Source of the DNA: Turbatrix aceti
Taxonomy: Eukaryota > Nematoda > Chromadorea > Rhabditida > Panagrolaimidae
Reading direction: 5' to 3'
Length of the DNA stretch: 64,000 nt
Assembly (NCBI GenBank): GCA_963969345.1
Contig: OZ017768.1
Location: 9,278,193-9,342,192 of the forward strand
Of this stretch, positions 1-14,200 are shown piece by piece. Each line of letters begins with the position of its first letter. The first letter of the stretch is position 1. A model generated the notes under the pieces. It searched no databases and had not been told where the DNA came from. It worked only from the letters and a program-made list of their open reading frames with translations. The translations under genes were made by a program, and so were the position numbers.

Positions 1-3000
1 CCGTTAGAAAATCTTCGGAGATGCTTCCGAAATCTCCGGAGATTCTCCCAAACTCTCCCGGGAGACCCAGCTTGCCAAAAAGCGTCTAATAATGTTTTTC
101 TTCTATAAAAAATTAATTAACGACACAAAAATCAAAACGAACAGTTCTGTTCTGTTTCTGCAAATTGCTAACGCATTTTTGTTTACAGCAATTTATAAAA
201 ACTCCAGAGATTCTCCGGAGAAATTCTCAATTTTTAGTTTAACGGAGAAAACATAAAAAAATTTTGAACGTGTAGAGAATTGAACCGGGGTCTCAAAATG
301 GTAAAAAAAAGTGTGCAGATCGACAATAATAGACGCACTAGACTATTGCAACTTGTTTGTAGACCATTCTCGCTGAGCAATTAACTCTTTTTTACTGCAG
401 TAGCGACTGACATTGGGCAGCCAGACCTTCCCCTTACTTTTCGCTGCCAAAACGCGAATTTAGGCCGTGTGGTTACAAACCTCTATCTTCGCTCAAAAAT
501 CAACTGCGCAAATGGCTTCTTTCATTAATGCTACCACCCTGATGTCGCTGCTGACTGCATTGCTGCTGCGGATTAACTTCCCAAAACGTCTCCCCTCCCT
601 TTTACACCGTGCGTGCATAGGTTCTTTTTCTCTGTGTCTCTTCGAATAATTCAATGCGAATGATGAAGCACGGCGCAACAAGCTTTTTGCGTAAGCAGAT
701 GGACAAGAGCAGTGTTTGCGGATCATTTTTCATAGTTTTTTTTTGTGTGAGCAGAGGGACAAAAGCTGTCTCCGCGCATCTTTCTTCCGCCCTTGCGAAA
801 GCTTGTGGATGGATCCCAATAATTTTTGATACATACGTTCATAAGCTGTGGCATGAATAAAAGTCGGTTCTCCTGGTAATGCAAAAAGGACTCGTGTACC
901 TGATCAGGTCCGAGACGGCACCCCAAAGAACAAATTTGTAAAATATTGACTCTTGAATTTTGTTTGCATATATGCATTTGTTTGCCCGAGGCAGTAAATA
1001 ACAGCAAAAAAATACCAGCGTTTGAAAGACTGTATTCGGGTGCATTTTTAAGCGGCTTAGACAATTTGTTGACTTATTGGTTTCTCCACAACAAAATTTT
1101 TATGATTACTGTTGAAAAATATCCGCATTTATACCAACATTTTTCCAGGGTGGCGAAATCTCCCGGGAGATTGCATCCCGTTAGAAAATCTTCGGAGATG
1201 CTTCCGAAATCTCCGGAGATTCTCCCAAACTCTCCCGGGAGACCCAGCTTGCCAAAAAGCGTCTAATAATGTTTTTCTTCTATAAAAAATTAATTAACGA
1301 CACAAAAATCAAAACGAACAGTTCTGTTCTGTTTCTGCAAATTGCTAACGCATTTTTGTTTACAGCAATTTATAAAAACTCCAGAGATTCTCCGGAGAAA
1401 TTCTCAATTTTTAGTTTAACGGAGAAAACATAAAAAAATTTTGAACGTGTAGAGAATTGAACCGGGGTCTCAAAATGGTAAAAAAAAGTGTGCAGATCGA
1501 CAATAATAGACGCACTAGACTATTGCAACTTGTTTGTAGACCATTCTCGCTGAGCAATTAACTCTTTTTTACTGCAGTAGCGACTGACATTGGGCAGCCA
1601 GACCTTCCCCTTACTTTTCGCTGCCAAAACGCGAATTTAGGCCGTGTGGTTACAAACCTCTATCTTCGCTCAAAAATCAACTGCGCAAATGGCTTCTTTC
1701 ATTAATGCTACCACCCTGATGTCGCTGCTGACTGCATTGCTGCTGCGGATTAACTTCCCAAAACGTCTCCCCTCCCTTTTACACCGTGCGTGCATAGGTT
1801 CTTTTTCTCTGTGTCTCTTCGAATAATTCAATGCGAATGATGAAGCACGGCGCAACAAGCTTTTTGCGTAAGCAGATGGACAAGAGCAGTGTTTGCGGAT
1901 CATTTTTCATAGTTTTTTTTTGTGTGAGCAGAGGGACAAAAGCTGTCTCCGCGCATCTTTCTTCCGCCCTTGCGAAAGCTTGTGGATGGATCCCAATAAT
2001 TTTTGATACATACGTTCATAAGCTGTGGCATGAATAAAAGTCGGTTCTCCTGGTAATGCAAAAAGGACTCGTGTACCTGATCAGGTCCGAGACGGCACCC
2101 CAAAGAACAAATTTGTAAAATATTGACTCTTGAATTTTGTTTGCATATATGCATTTGTTTGCCCGAGGCAGTAAATAACAGCAAAAAAATACCAGCGTTT
2201 GAAAGACTGTATTCGGGTGCATTTTTAAGCGGCTTAGACAATTTGTTGACTTATTGGTTTCTCCACAACAAAATTTTTATGATTACTGTTGAAAAATATC
2301 CGCATTTATACCAACATTTTTCCAGGGTGGCGAAATCTCCCGGGAGATTGCATCCCGTTAGAAAATCTTCGGAGATGCTTCCGAAATCTCCGGAGATTCT
2401 CCCAAACTCTCCCGGGAGACCCAGCTTGCCAAAAAGCGTCTAATAATGTTTTTCTTCTATAAAAAATTAATTAACGACACAAAAATCAAAACGAACAGTT
2501 CTGTTCTGTTTCTGCAAATTGCTAACGCATTTTTGTTTACAGCAATTTATAAAAACTCCAGAGATTCTCCGGAGAAATTCTCAATTTTTAGTTTAACGGA
2601 GAAAACATAAAAAAATTTTGAACGTGTAGAGAATTGAACCGGGGTCTCAAAATGGTAAAAAAAAGTGTGCAGATCGACAATAATAGACGCACTAGACTAT
2701 TGCAACTTGTTTGTAGACCATTCTCGCTGAGCAATTAACTCTTTTTTACTGCAGTAGCGACTGACATTGGGCAGCCAGACCTTCCCCTTACTTTTCGCTG
2801 CCAAAACGCGAATTTAGGCCGTGTGGTTACAAACCTCTATCTTCGCTCAAAAATCAACTGCGCAAATGGCTTCTTTCATTAATGCTACCACCCTGATGTC
2901 GCTGCTGACTGCATTGCTGCTGCGGATTAACTTCCCAAAACGTCTCCCCTCCCTTTTACACCGTGCGTGCATAGGTTCTTTTTCTCTGTGTCTCTTCGAA

Positions 3001-6000
3001 TAATTCAATGCGAATGATGAAGCACGGCGCAACAAGCTTTTTGCGTAAGCAGATGGACAAGAGCAGTGTTTGCGGATCATTTTTCATAGTTTTTTTTTGT
3101 GTGAGCAGAGGGACAAAAGCTGTCTCCGCGCATCTTTCTTCCGCCCTTGCGAAAGCTTGTGGATGGATCCCAATAATTTTTGATACATACGTTCATAAGC
3201 TGTGGCATGAATAAAAGTCGGTTCTCCTGGTAATGCAAAAAGGACTCGTGTACCTGATCAGGTCCGAGACGGCACCCCAAAGAACAAATTTGTAAAATAT
3301 TGACTCTTGAATTTTGTTTGCATATATGCATTTGTTTGCCCGAGGCAGTAAATAACAGCAAAAAAATACCAGCGTTTGAAAGACTGTATTCGGGTGCATT
3401 TTTAAGCGGCTTAGACAATTTGTTGACTTATTGGTTTCTCCACAACAAAATTTTTATGATTACTGTTGAAAAATATCCGCATTTATACCAACATTTTTCC
3501 AGGGTGGCGAAATCTCCCGGGAGATTGCATCCCGTTAGAAAATCTTCGGAGATGCTTCCGAAATCTCCGGAGATTCTCCCAAACTCTCCCGGGAGACCCA
3601 GCTTGCCAAAAAGCGTCTAATAATGTTTTTCTTCTATAAAAAATTAATTAACGACACAAAAATCAAAACGGACAGTTCTGTTCTGTTTCTGCAAATTGCT
3701 AACGCATTTTTGTTTACAGCAATTTATAAAAACTCCAGAGATTCTCCGGAGAAATTCTCAATTTTTAGTTTAACGGAGAAAACATAAAAAAATTTTGAAC
3801 GTGTAGAGAATTGAACCGGGGTCTCAAAATGGTAAAAAAAAGTGTGCAGATCGACAATAATAGACGCACTAGACTATTGCAACTTGTTTGTAGACCATTC
3901 TCGCTGAGCAATTAACTCTTTTTTACTGCAGTAGCGACTGACATTGGGCAGCCAGACCTTCCCCTTACTTTTCGCTGCCAAAACGCGAATTTAGGCCGTG
4001 TGGTTACAAACCTCTATCTTCGCTCAAAAATCAACTGCGCAAATGGCTTCTTTCATTAATGCTACCACCCTGATGTCGCTGCTGACTGCATTGCTGCTGC
4101 GGATTAACTTCCCAAAACGTCTCCCCTCCCTTTTACACCGTGCGTGCATAGGTTCTTTTTCTCTGTGTCTCTTCGAATAATTCAATGCGAATGATGAAGC
4201 TCGGCGCAACAAGCTTTTTGCGTAAGCAGATGGACAAGAGCAGTGTTTGCGGATCATTTTTCATAGTTTTTTTTTGTGTGAGCAGAGGGACAAAAGCTGT
4301 CTCCGCGCATCTTTCTTCCGCCCTTGCGAAAGCTTGTGGATGGATCCCAATAATTTTTGATACATACGTTCATAAGCTGTGGCATGAATAAAAGTCGGTT
4401 CTCCTGGTAATGCAAAAAGGACTGGTGTACCTGATCAGGTCCGAGACGGCACCCCAAAGAACAAATTTGTAAAATATTGACTCTTGAATTTTGTTTGCAT
4501 ATATGCATTTGTTTGCCCGAGGCAGTAAATAACAGCAAAAAAATACCAGCGTTTGAAAGACTGTATTCGGGTGCATTTTTAAGCGGCTTAGACAATTTGT
4601 TGACTTATTGGTTTCTCCACAACAAAATTTTTATGATTACTGTTGAAAAATATCCGCATTTATACCAACATTTTTCCAGGGTGGCGAAATCTCCCGGGAG
4701 ATTGCATCCCGTTAGAAAATCTTCGGAGATGCTTCCGAAATCTCCGGAGATTCTCCCAAACTCTCCCGGGAGACCCAGCTTGCCAAAAAGCGTCTAATAA
4801 TGTTTTTCTTCTATAAAAAATTAATTAACGACACAAAAATCAAAACGAACAGTTCTGTTCTGTTTCTGCAAATTGCTAACGCATTTTTGTTTACAGCAAT
4901 TTATAAAAACTCCAGAGATTCTCCGGAGAAATTCTCAATTTTTAGTTTAACGGAGAAAACATAAAAAAATTTTGAACGTGTAGAGAATTGAACCGGGGTC
5001 TCAAAATGGTAAAAAAAAGTGTGCAGATCGACAATAATAGACGCACTAGACTATTGCAACTTGTTTGTAGACCATTCTCGCTGAGCAATAAACTCTTTTT
5101 TACTGCAGTAGCGACTGACATTGGGCAGCCAGACCTTCCCCTTACTTTTCGCTGCCAAAACGCGAATTTAGGCCGTGTGGTTACAAACCTCTATCTTCGC
5201 TCAAAAATCAACTGCGCAAATGGCTTCTTTCATTAATGCTACCACCCTGATGTCGCTGCTGACTGCAGTGCTGCTGCGGATTAACTTCCCAAAACGTCTC
5301 CCCTCCCTTTTACACCGTGCGTGCATAGGTTCTTTTTCTCTGTGTCTCTTCGAATAATTCAATGCGAATGATGAAGCTCGGCGCAACAAGCTTTTTGCGT
5401 AAGCAGATGGACAAGAGCAGTGTTTGCGGATCATTTTTCATAGTTTTTTTTTGTGTGAGCAGAGGGACAAAAGCTGTCTCCGCGCATCTTTCTTCCGCCC
5501 TTGCGAAAGCTTGTGGATGGATCCCAATAATTTTTGATACATACGTTCATAAGCTGTGGCATGAATAAAAGTCGGTTCTCCTGGTAATGCAAAAAGGACT
5601 GGTGTACCTGATCAGGTCCGAGACGGCACCCCAAAGAACAAATTTGTAAAATATTGACTCTTGAATTTTGTTTGCATATATGCATTTGTTTGCCCGAGGC
5701 AGTAAATAACAGCAAAAAAATACCAGCGTTTGAAAGACTGTATTCGGGTGCATTTTTAAGCGGCTTAGACAATTTGTTGACTTATTGGTTTCTCCACAAC
5801 AAAATTTTTATGATAACTGTTGAAAAATATCCGCATTTATACCAACATTTTTCCAGGGTGGCGAAATCTCCCGGGAGATTGCATCCCGTTAGAAAATCTT
5901 CGGAGATGCTTCCGAAATCTCCGGAGATTCTCCCAAACTCTCCCGGGAGACCCAGCTTGCCAAAAAGCGTCTAATAATGTTTTTCTTCTATAAAAAATTA

Positions 6001-7461
6001 ATTAACGACACAAAAATCAAAACGGACAGTTCTGTTCTGTTTCTGCAAATTGCTAACGCATTTTTGTTTACAGCAATTTATAAAAACTCCAGAGATTCTC
6101 CGGAGAAATTCTCAATTTTTTGTTTAACGGAGAAAACATAAAAAAATTTTGAACGTGTAGAGAATTGAACCGGGGTCTCAAAATGGTAAAAAAAAGTGTG
6201 CAGATCGACAATAATAGACGCACTAGACTATTGCAACTTGTTTGTAGACCATTCTCGCTGAGCAATTAACTCTTTTTTACTGCAGTAGCGACTGACATTG
6301 GGCAGCCAGACCTTCCCCTTACTTTTCGCTGCCAAAACGCGAATTTAGGCCGCGTGGTTACAAACCTCTATCTTCGCTCAAAAATCAACTGCGCAAATGG
6401 CTTCTTTCATTAATGCTACCACCCTGATGTCGCTGCTGACTGCAGTGCTGCTGCGGATTAACTTCCCAAAACGTCTCCCCTCCCTTTTACACCGTGCGTG
6501 CATAGGTTCTTTTTCTCTGTGTCTCTTCGAATAATTCAATGCGAATGATGAAGCTCGGCGCAACAAGCTTTTTGCGTAAGCAGATGGACAAGAGCAGTGT
6601 TTGCGGATCATTTTTCATAGTTTTTTTTTGTGTGAGCAGAGGGACAAAAGCTGTCTCCGCGCATCTTTCTTCCGCCCTTGCGAAAGCTTGTGGATGGATC
6701 CCAATAATTTTTGATACATACGTTCATAAGCTGTGGCATGAATAAAAGTCGGTTCTCCTGGTAATGCAAAAAGGACTGGTGTACCTGATCAGGTCCGAGA
6801 CGGCACCCCAAAGAACAAATTTGTAAAATATTGACTCTTGAATTTTGTTTGCATATATGCATTTGTTTGCCCGAGGCAGTAAATAACAGCAAAAAAATAC
6901 CAGCGTTTGAAAGACTGTATTCGGGTGCATTTTTAAGCGGCTTAGACAATTTGTTGACTTATTGGTTTCTCCACAACAAAATTTTTATGATTACTGTTGA
7001 AAAATATCCGCATTTATACCAACATTTTTCCAGGGTGGCGAAATCTCCCGGGAGATTGCATCCCGTTAGAAAATCTTCGGAGATGCTTCCGAAATCTCCG
7101 GAGATTCTCCCAAACTCTCCCGGGAGACCCAGCTTGCCAAAAAGCGTCTAATAATGTTTTTCTTCTATAAAAAATTAATTAACGACACAAAAATCAAAAC
7201 GGACAGTTCTGTTCTGTTTCTGCAAATTGCTAACGCATTTTTGTTTACAGCAATTTATAAAAACTCCAGAGATTCTCCGGAGAAATTCTCAATTTTTAGT
7301 TTAACGGAGAAAACATAAAAAAATTTTGAACGTGTAGAGAATTGAACCGGGGTCTCAAAATGGTAAAAAAAAGTGTGCAGATCGACAATAATAGACGCAC
7401 TAGACTATTGCAACTTGTTTGTAGACCATTCTCGCTGAGCAATTAACTCTTTTTTACTGCA

Positions 7462-7520
7462 CAACGTTTTGGTAAAATTTCGTGAAGAATTTCCAAAATG
7501 CTGCCTAACACTTTCCTTGA
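7462..7520. repeat. 59-bp replacement inside satellite unit 7
   Basis: After the shared ttttttactgca, the 13 bases gtagcgactgaca found in most units are replaced here by 59 unrelated bases, after which the unit resumes at ttgggcagcc. The net gain is 46 bp. The source of the inserted bases is not visible elsewhere in the window. Confidence 0.85.
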
Positions 7521-9862
7521 TTGGGCAGCCAGACCTTCCCCTTACTTTTCGCTGCCAAAACGCGAATTTAGGCCGTGTGGTTACAAACCTCTATCTTCGC
7601 TCAAAAATCAACTGCGCAAATGGCTTCTTTCATTAATGCTACCACCCTGATGTCGCTGCTGACTGCATTGCTGCTGCGGATTAACTTCCCAAAACGTCTC
7701 CCCTCCCATTTACACCGTGCGTGCATAGGTTCTTTTTCTCTGTGTCTCTTCGAATAATTCAATGCGAATGATGAAGCACGGCGCAACAAGCTTTTTGCGT
7801 AAGCAGATGGACAAGAGCAGTGTTTGCGGATCATTTTTCATAGTTTTTTTTTGTGTGAGCAGAGGGACAAAAGCTGTCTCCGCGCATCTTTCTTCCGCCC
7901 TTGCGAAAGCTTGTGGATGGATCCCAATAATTTTTGATACATACGTTCATAAGCTGTGGCATGAATAAAAGTCGGTTCTCCTGGTAATGCAAAAAGGACT
8001 CGTGTACCTGATCAGGTCCGAGACGGCACCCCAAAGAACAAATTTGTAAAATATTGACTCTTGAATTTTGTTTGCATATATGCATTTGTTTGCCCGAGGC
8101 AGTAAATAACAGCAAAAAAATACCAGCGTTTGAAAGACTGTATTCGGGTGCATTTTTAAGCGGCTTAGACAATTTGTTGACTTATTGGTTTCTCCACAAC
8201 AAAATTTTTATGATAACTGTTGAAAAATATCCGCATTTATACCAACATTTTTCCAGGGTGGCGAAATCTCCCGGGAGATTGCATCCCGTTAGAAAATCTT
8301 CGGAGATGCTTCCGAAATCTCCGGAGATTCTCCCAAACTCTCCCGGGAGACCCAGCTTGCCAAAAAGCGTCTAATAATGTTTTTCTTCTATAAAAAATTA
8401 ATTAACGACACAAAAATCAAAACGGACAGTTCTGTTCTGTTTCTGCAAATTGCTAACGCATTTTTGTTTACAGCAATTTATAAAAACTCCAGAGATTCTC
8501 CGGAGAAATTCTCAATTTTTAGTTTAACGGAGAAAACATAAAAAAATTTTGAACGTGTAGAGAATTGAACCGGGGTCTCAAAATGGTAAAAAAAAGTGTG
8601 CAGATCGACAATAATAGACGCACTAGACTATTGCAACTTGTTTGTAGACCATTCTCGCTGAGCAATTAACTCTTTTTTACTGCAGTAGCGACTGACATTG
8701 GGCAGCCAGACCTTCCCCTTACTTTTCGCTGCCAAAACGCGAATTTAGGCCGTGTGGTTACAAACCTCTATCTTCGCTCAAAAATCAACTGCGCAAATGG
8801 CTTCTTTCATTAATGCTACCACCCTGATGTCGCTGCTGACTGCATTGCTGCTGCGGATTAACTTCCCAAAACGTCTCCCCTCCCTTTTACACCGTGCGTG
8901 CATAGGTTCTTTTTCTCTGTGTCTCTTCGAATAATTCAATGCGAATGATGAAGCTCGGCGCAACAAGCTTTTTGCGTAAGCAGATGGACAAGAGCAGTGT
9001 TTGCGGATCATTTTTCATAGTTTTTTTTTGTGTGAGCAGAGGGACAAAAGCTGTCTCCGCGCATCTTTCTTCCGCCCTTGCGAAAGCTTGTGGATGGATC
9101 CCAATAATTTTTGATACATACGTTCATAAGCTGTGGCATGAATAAAAGTCGGTTCTCCTGGTAATGCAAAAAGGACTCGTGTACCTGATCAGGTCCGAGA
9201 CGGCACCCCAAAGAACAAATTTGTAAAATATTGACTCTTGAATTTTGTTTGCATATATGCATTTGTTTGCCCGAGGCAGTAAATAACAGCAAAAAAATAC
9301 CAGCGTTTGAAAGACTGTATTCGGGTGCATTTTTAAGCGGCTTAGACAATTTGTTGACTTATTGGTTTCTCCACAACAAAATTTTTATGATTACTGTTGA
9401 AAAATATCCGCATTTATACCAACATTTTTCCAGGGTGGCGAAATCTCCCGGGAGATTGCATCCCGTTAGAAAATCTTCGGAGATGCTTCCGAAATCTCCG
9501 GAGATTCTCCCAAACTCTCCCGGGAGACCCAGCTTGCCAAAAAGCGTCTAATAATGTTTTTCTTCTATAAAAAATTAATTAACGACACAAAAATCAAAAC
9601 GAACAGTTCTGTTCTGTTTCTGCAAATTGCTAACGCATTTTTGTTTACAGCAATTTATAAAAACTCCAGAGATTCTCCGGAGAAATTCTCAATTTTTAGT
9701 TTAACGGAGAAAACATAAAAAAATTTTGAACGTGTAGAGAATTGAACCGGGGTCTCAAAATGGTAAAAAAAAGTGTGCAGATCGACAATAATAGACGCAC
9801 TAGACTATTGCAACTTGTTTGTAGACCATTCTCGCTGAGCAATTAACTCTTTTTTACTGCAG

Positions 9863-10016
9863 TTTTTTATTTTATTTATTTCACCATTACTCAGTGGTTA
9901 GTTATCATTAGACCAGATGTTAGGAGGCACAAATGACGTCCACGTAGGCGTAAATGTCTCGATTCGTTTTGGTCGCGATTTCTTCTTCCCATCGTCGCTG
10001 TGGTCTTTTACTGCAG
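9863..10016. repeat. 154-bp insertion in satellite unit 9, flanked by an 11-bp direct repeat
   Basis: At the same point as the unit-7 replacement, unit 9 carries an extra 154 bp. The copy of ttttactgcag before it is repeated at its end, so the insert is bracketed by an 11-bp direct repeat. It contains actcagtggttag, which resembles a tRNA A-box, and a weak B-box-like gtctcgattcg about 50 bases on, so a tRNA-derived SINE fragment is possible but not shown. Alternatively the insert is ancestral and was lost elsewhere by recombination between the direct repeats. Confidence 0.75.
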
Positions 10017-11259
10017 TAGCGACTGACATTGGGCAGCCAGACCTTCCCCTTACTTTTCGCTGCCAAAACGCGAATTTAGGCCGTGTGGTTACAAACCTCT
10101 ATCTTCGCTTAAAAATCAACTGCGCAAATGGCTTCTTTCATTAATGCTACCACCCTGATGTCGCTGCTGACTGCATTGCTGCTGCGGATTAACTTCCCAA
10201 AACGTCTCCCCTCCCTTTTACACCGTGCGTGCATAGGTTCTTTTTCTCTGTGTCTCTTCGAATAATTCAATGCGAATGATGAAGCACGGCGCAACAAGCT
10301 TTTTGCGTAAGCAGATGGACAAGAGCAGTGTTTGCGGATCATTTTTCATAGTTTTTTTTTGTGTGAGCAGAGGGACAAAAGCTGTCTCCGCGCATCTTTC
10401 TTCCGCCCTTGCGAAAGCTTGTGGATGGATCCCAATAATTTTTGATACATACGTTCATAAGCTGTGGCATGAATAAAAGTCGGTTCTCCTGGTAATGCAA
10501 AAAGGACTCGTGTACCTGATCAGGTCCGAGACGGCACCCCAAAGAACAAATTTGTAAAATATTGACTCGTGAATTTTGTTTGCATATATGCATTTGTTTG
10601 CCCGAGGCAGTAAATAACAGCAAAAAAATACCAGCGTTTGAAAGACTGTATTCGGGTGCATTTTTAAGCGGCTTAGACAATTTGTTGACTTATTGGTTTC
10701 TCCACAACAAAATTTTTATGATTACTGTTGAAAAATATCCGCATTTATACCAACATTTTTCCAGGGTGGCGAAATCTCCCGGGAGATTGCATCCCGTTAG
10801 AAAATCTTCGGAGATGCTTCCGAAATCTCCGGAGATTCTCCCAAACTCTCCCGGGAGACCCAGCTTGCCAAAAAGCGTCTAATAATGTTTTTCTTCTATA
10901 AAAAATTAATTAACGACACAAAAATCAAAACGAACAGTTCTGTTCTGTTTCTGCAAATTGCTAACGCATTTTTGTTTACAGCAATTTATAAAAACTCCAG
11001 AGATTCTCCGGAGAAATTCTCAATTTTTAGTTTAACGGAGAAAACATAAAAAAATTTTGAACGTGTAGAGAATTGAACCGGGGTCTCAAAATGGTAAAAA
11101 AAAGTGTGCAGATCGACAATAATAGACGCACTAGACTATTGCAACTTGTTTGTAGACCATTCTCGCTGAGCAATTAACTCTTTTTTACTGCAGTAGCGAC
11201 TGACATTGGGCAGCCAGACCTTCCCCTTACTTTTCGCTGCCAAAACGCGAATTTAGGCC

Positions 11260-14200
11260 GTGTGGTTACAAACCTCTATCTTCGCTCAAAAATCAACTGC
11301 GCAAATGGCTTCTTTCATTAATGCTACCACCCTGATGTCGCTGCTGACTGCATTGCTGCTGCGGATTAACTTCCCAAAACGTCTCCCCTCCCTTTTACAC
11401 CGTGCGTGTATAGGTTCTTTTTCTCTGTGTCTCTTCGAATAATTCAATGCGAATGATGAAGCACGGCGCAACAAGCTTTTTGCGTAAGCAGATGGACAAG
11501 AGCAGTGTTTGCGGATCATTTTTCATAGTTTTTTTTTGTGTGAGCAGAGGGACAAAAGCTGTCTCCGCGCATCTTTCTTCCGCCCTTGCGAAAGCTTGTG
11601 GATGGATCCCAATAATTTTTGATACATACGTTCATAAGCTGTGGCATGAATAAAAGTCGGTTCTCCTGGTAATGCAAAAAGGACTCGTGTACCTGATCAG
11701 GTCCGAGACGGCACCCCAAAGAACAAATTTGTAAAATATTGACTCTTGAATTTTGTTTGCATATATGCATTTGTTTGCCCGAGGCAGTAAATAACAGCAA
11801 AAAAATACCAGCGTTTGAAAGACTGTATTCGGGTGCATTTTTAAGCGGCTTAGACAATTTGTTGACTTATTGGTTTCTCCACAACAAAATTTTTATGATT
11901 ACTGTTGAAAAATATCCGCATTTATACCAACATTTTTCCAGGGTGGCGAAATCTCCCGGGAGATTGCATCCCGTTAGAAAATCTTCGGAGATGCTTCCGA
12001 AATCTCCGGAGATTCTCCCAAACTCTCCCGGGAGACCCAGCTTGCCAAAAAGCGTCTAATAATGTTTTTCTTCTATAAAAAATTAATTAACGACACAAAA
12101 ATCAAAACGAACAGTTCTGTTCTGTTTCTGCAAATTGCTAACGCATTTTTGTTTACAGCAATTTATAAAAACTCCAGAGATTCTCCGGAGAAATTCTCAA
12201 TTTTTAGTTTAACGGAGAAAACATAAAAAAATTTTGAACGTGTAGAGAATTGAACCGGGGTCTCAAAATGGTAAAAAAAAGTGTGCAGATCGACAATAAT
12301 AGACGCACTAGACTATTGCAACTTGTTTGTAGACCATTCTCGCTGAGCAATTAACTCTTTTTTACTGCAGTAGCGACTGACATTGGGCAGCCAGACCTTC
12401 CCCTTACTTTTCGCTGCCAAAACGCGAATTTAGGCCGTGTGGTTACAAACCTCTATCTTCGCTCAAAAATCAACTGCGCAAATGGCTTCTTTCATTAATG
12501 CTACCACCCTGATGTCGCTGCTGACTGCATTGCTGCTGCGGATTAACTTCCCAAAACGTCTCCCCTCCCATTTACACCGTGCGTGCATAGGTTCTTTTTC
12601 TCTGTGTCTCTTCGAATAATTCAATGCGAATGATGAAGCACGGCGCAACAAGCTTTTTGCGTAAGCAGATGGACAAGAGCAGTGTTTGCGGATCATTTTT
12701 CATAGTTTTTTTTTTGTGTGAGCAGAGGGACAAAAGCTGTCTCCGCGCATCTTTCTTCCGCCCTTGCGAAAGCTTGTGGATGGATCCCAATAATTTTTGA
12801 TACATACGTTCATAAGCTGTGGCATGAATAAAAGTCGGTTCTCCTGGTAATGCAAAAAGGACTCGTGTACCTGATCAGGTCCGAGACGGCACCCCAAAGA
12901 ACAAATTTGTAAAATATTGACTCTTGAATTTTGTTTGCATATATGCATTTGTTTGCCCGAGGCAGTAAATAACAGCAAAAAAATACCAGCGTTTGAAAGA
13001 CTGTATTCGGGTGCATTTTTAAGCGGCTTAGACAATTTGTTGACTTATTGGTTTCTCCACAACAAAATTTTTATGATTACTGTTGAAAAATATCCGCATT
13101 TATACCAACATTTTTCCAGGGTGGCGAAATCTCCCGGGAGATTGCATCCCGTTAGAAAATCTTCGGAGATGCTTCCGAAATCTCCGGAGATTCTCCCAAA
13201 CTCTCCCGGGAGACCCAGCTTGCCAAAAAGCGTCTAATAATGTTTTTCTTCTATAAAAAATTAATTAACGACACAAAAATCAAAACGAACAGTTCTGTTC
13301 TGTTTCTGCAAATTGCTAACGCATTTTTGTTTACAGCAATTTATAAAAACTCCAGAGATTCTCCGGAGAAATTCTCAATTTTTAGTTTAACGGAGAAAAC
13401 ATAAAAAAATTTTGAACGTGTAGAGAATTGAACCGGGGTCTCAAAATGGTAAAAAAAAGTGTGCAGATCGACAATAATAGACGCACTAGACTATTGCAAC
13501 TTGTTTGTAGACCATTCTCGCTGAGCAATTAACTCTTTTTTACTGCAGTAGCGACTGACATTGGGCAGCCAGACCTTCCCCTTACTTTTCGCTGCCAAAA
13601 CGCGAATTTAGGCCGTGTGGTTACAAACCTCTATCTTCGCTCAAAAATCAACTGCGCAAATGGCTTCTTTCATTAATGCTACCACCCTGATGTCGCTGCT
13701 GACTGCATTGCTGCTGCGGATTAACTTCCCAAAACGTCTCCCCTCCCATTTACACCGTGCGTGCATAGGTTCTTTTTCTCTGTGTCTCTTCGAATAATTC
13801 AATGCGAATGATGAAGCACGGCGCAACAAGCTTTTTGCGTAAGCAGATGGACAAGAGCAGTGTTTGCGGATCATTTTTCATAGTTTTTTTTTTGTGTGAG
13901 CAGAGGGACAAAAGCTGTCTCCGCGCATCTTTCTTCCGCCCTTGCGAAAGCTTGTGGATGGATCCCAATAATTTTTGATACATACGTTCATAAGCTGTGG
14001 CATGAATAAAAGTCGGTTCTCCTGGTAATGCAAAAAGGACTCGTGTACCTGATCAGGTCCGAGACGGCACCCCAAAGAACAAATTTGTAAAATATTGACT
14101 CTTGAATTTTGTTTGCATATATGCATTTGTTTGCCCGAGGCAGTAAATAACAGCAAAAAAATACCAGCGTTTGAAAGACTGTATTCGGGTGCATTTTTAA

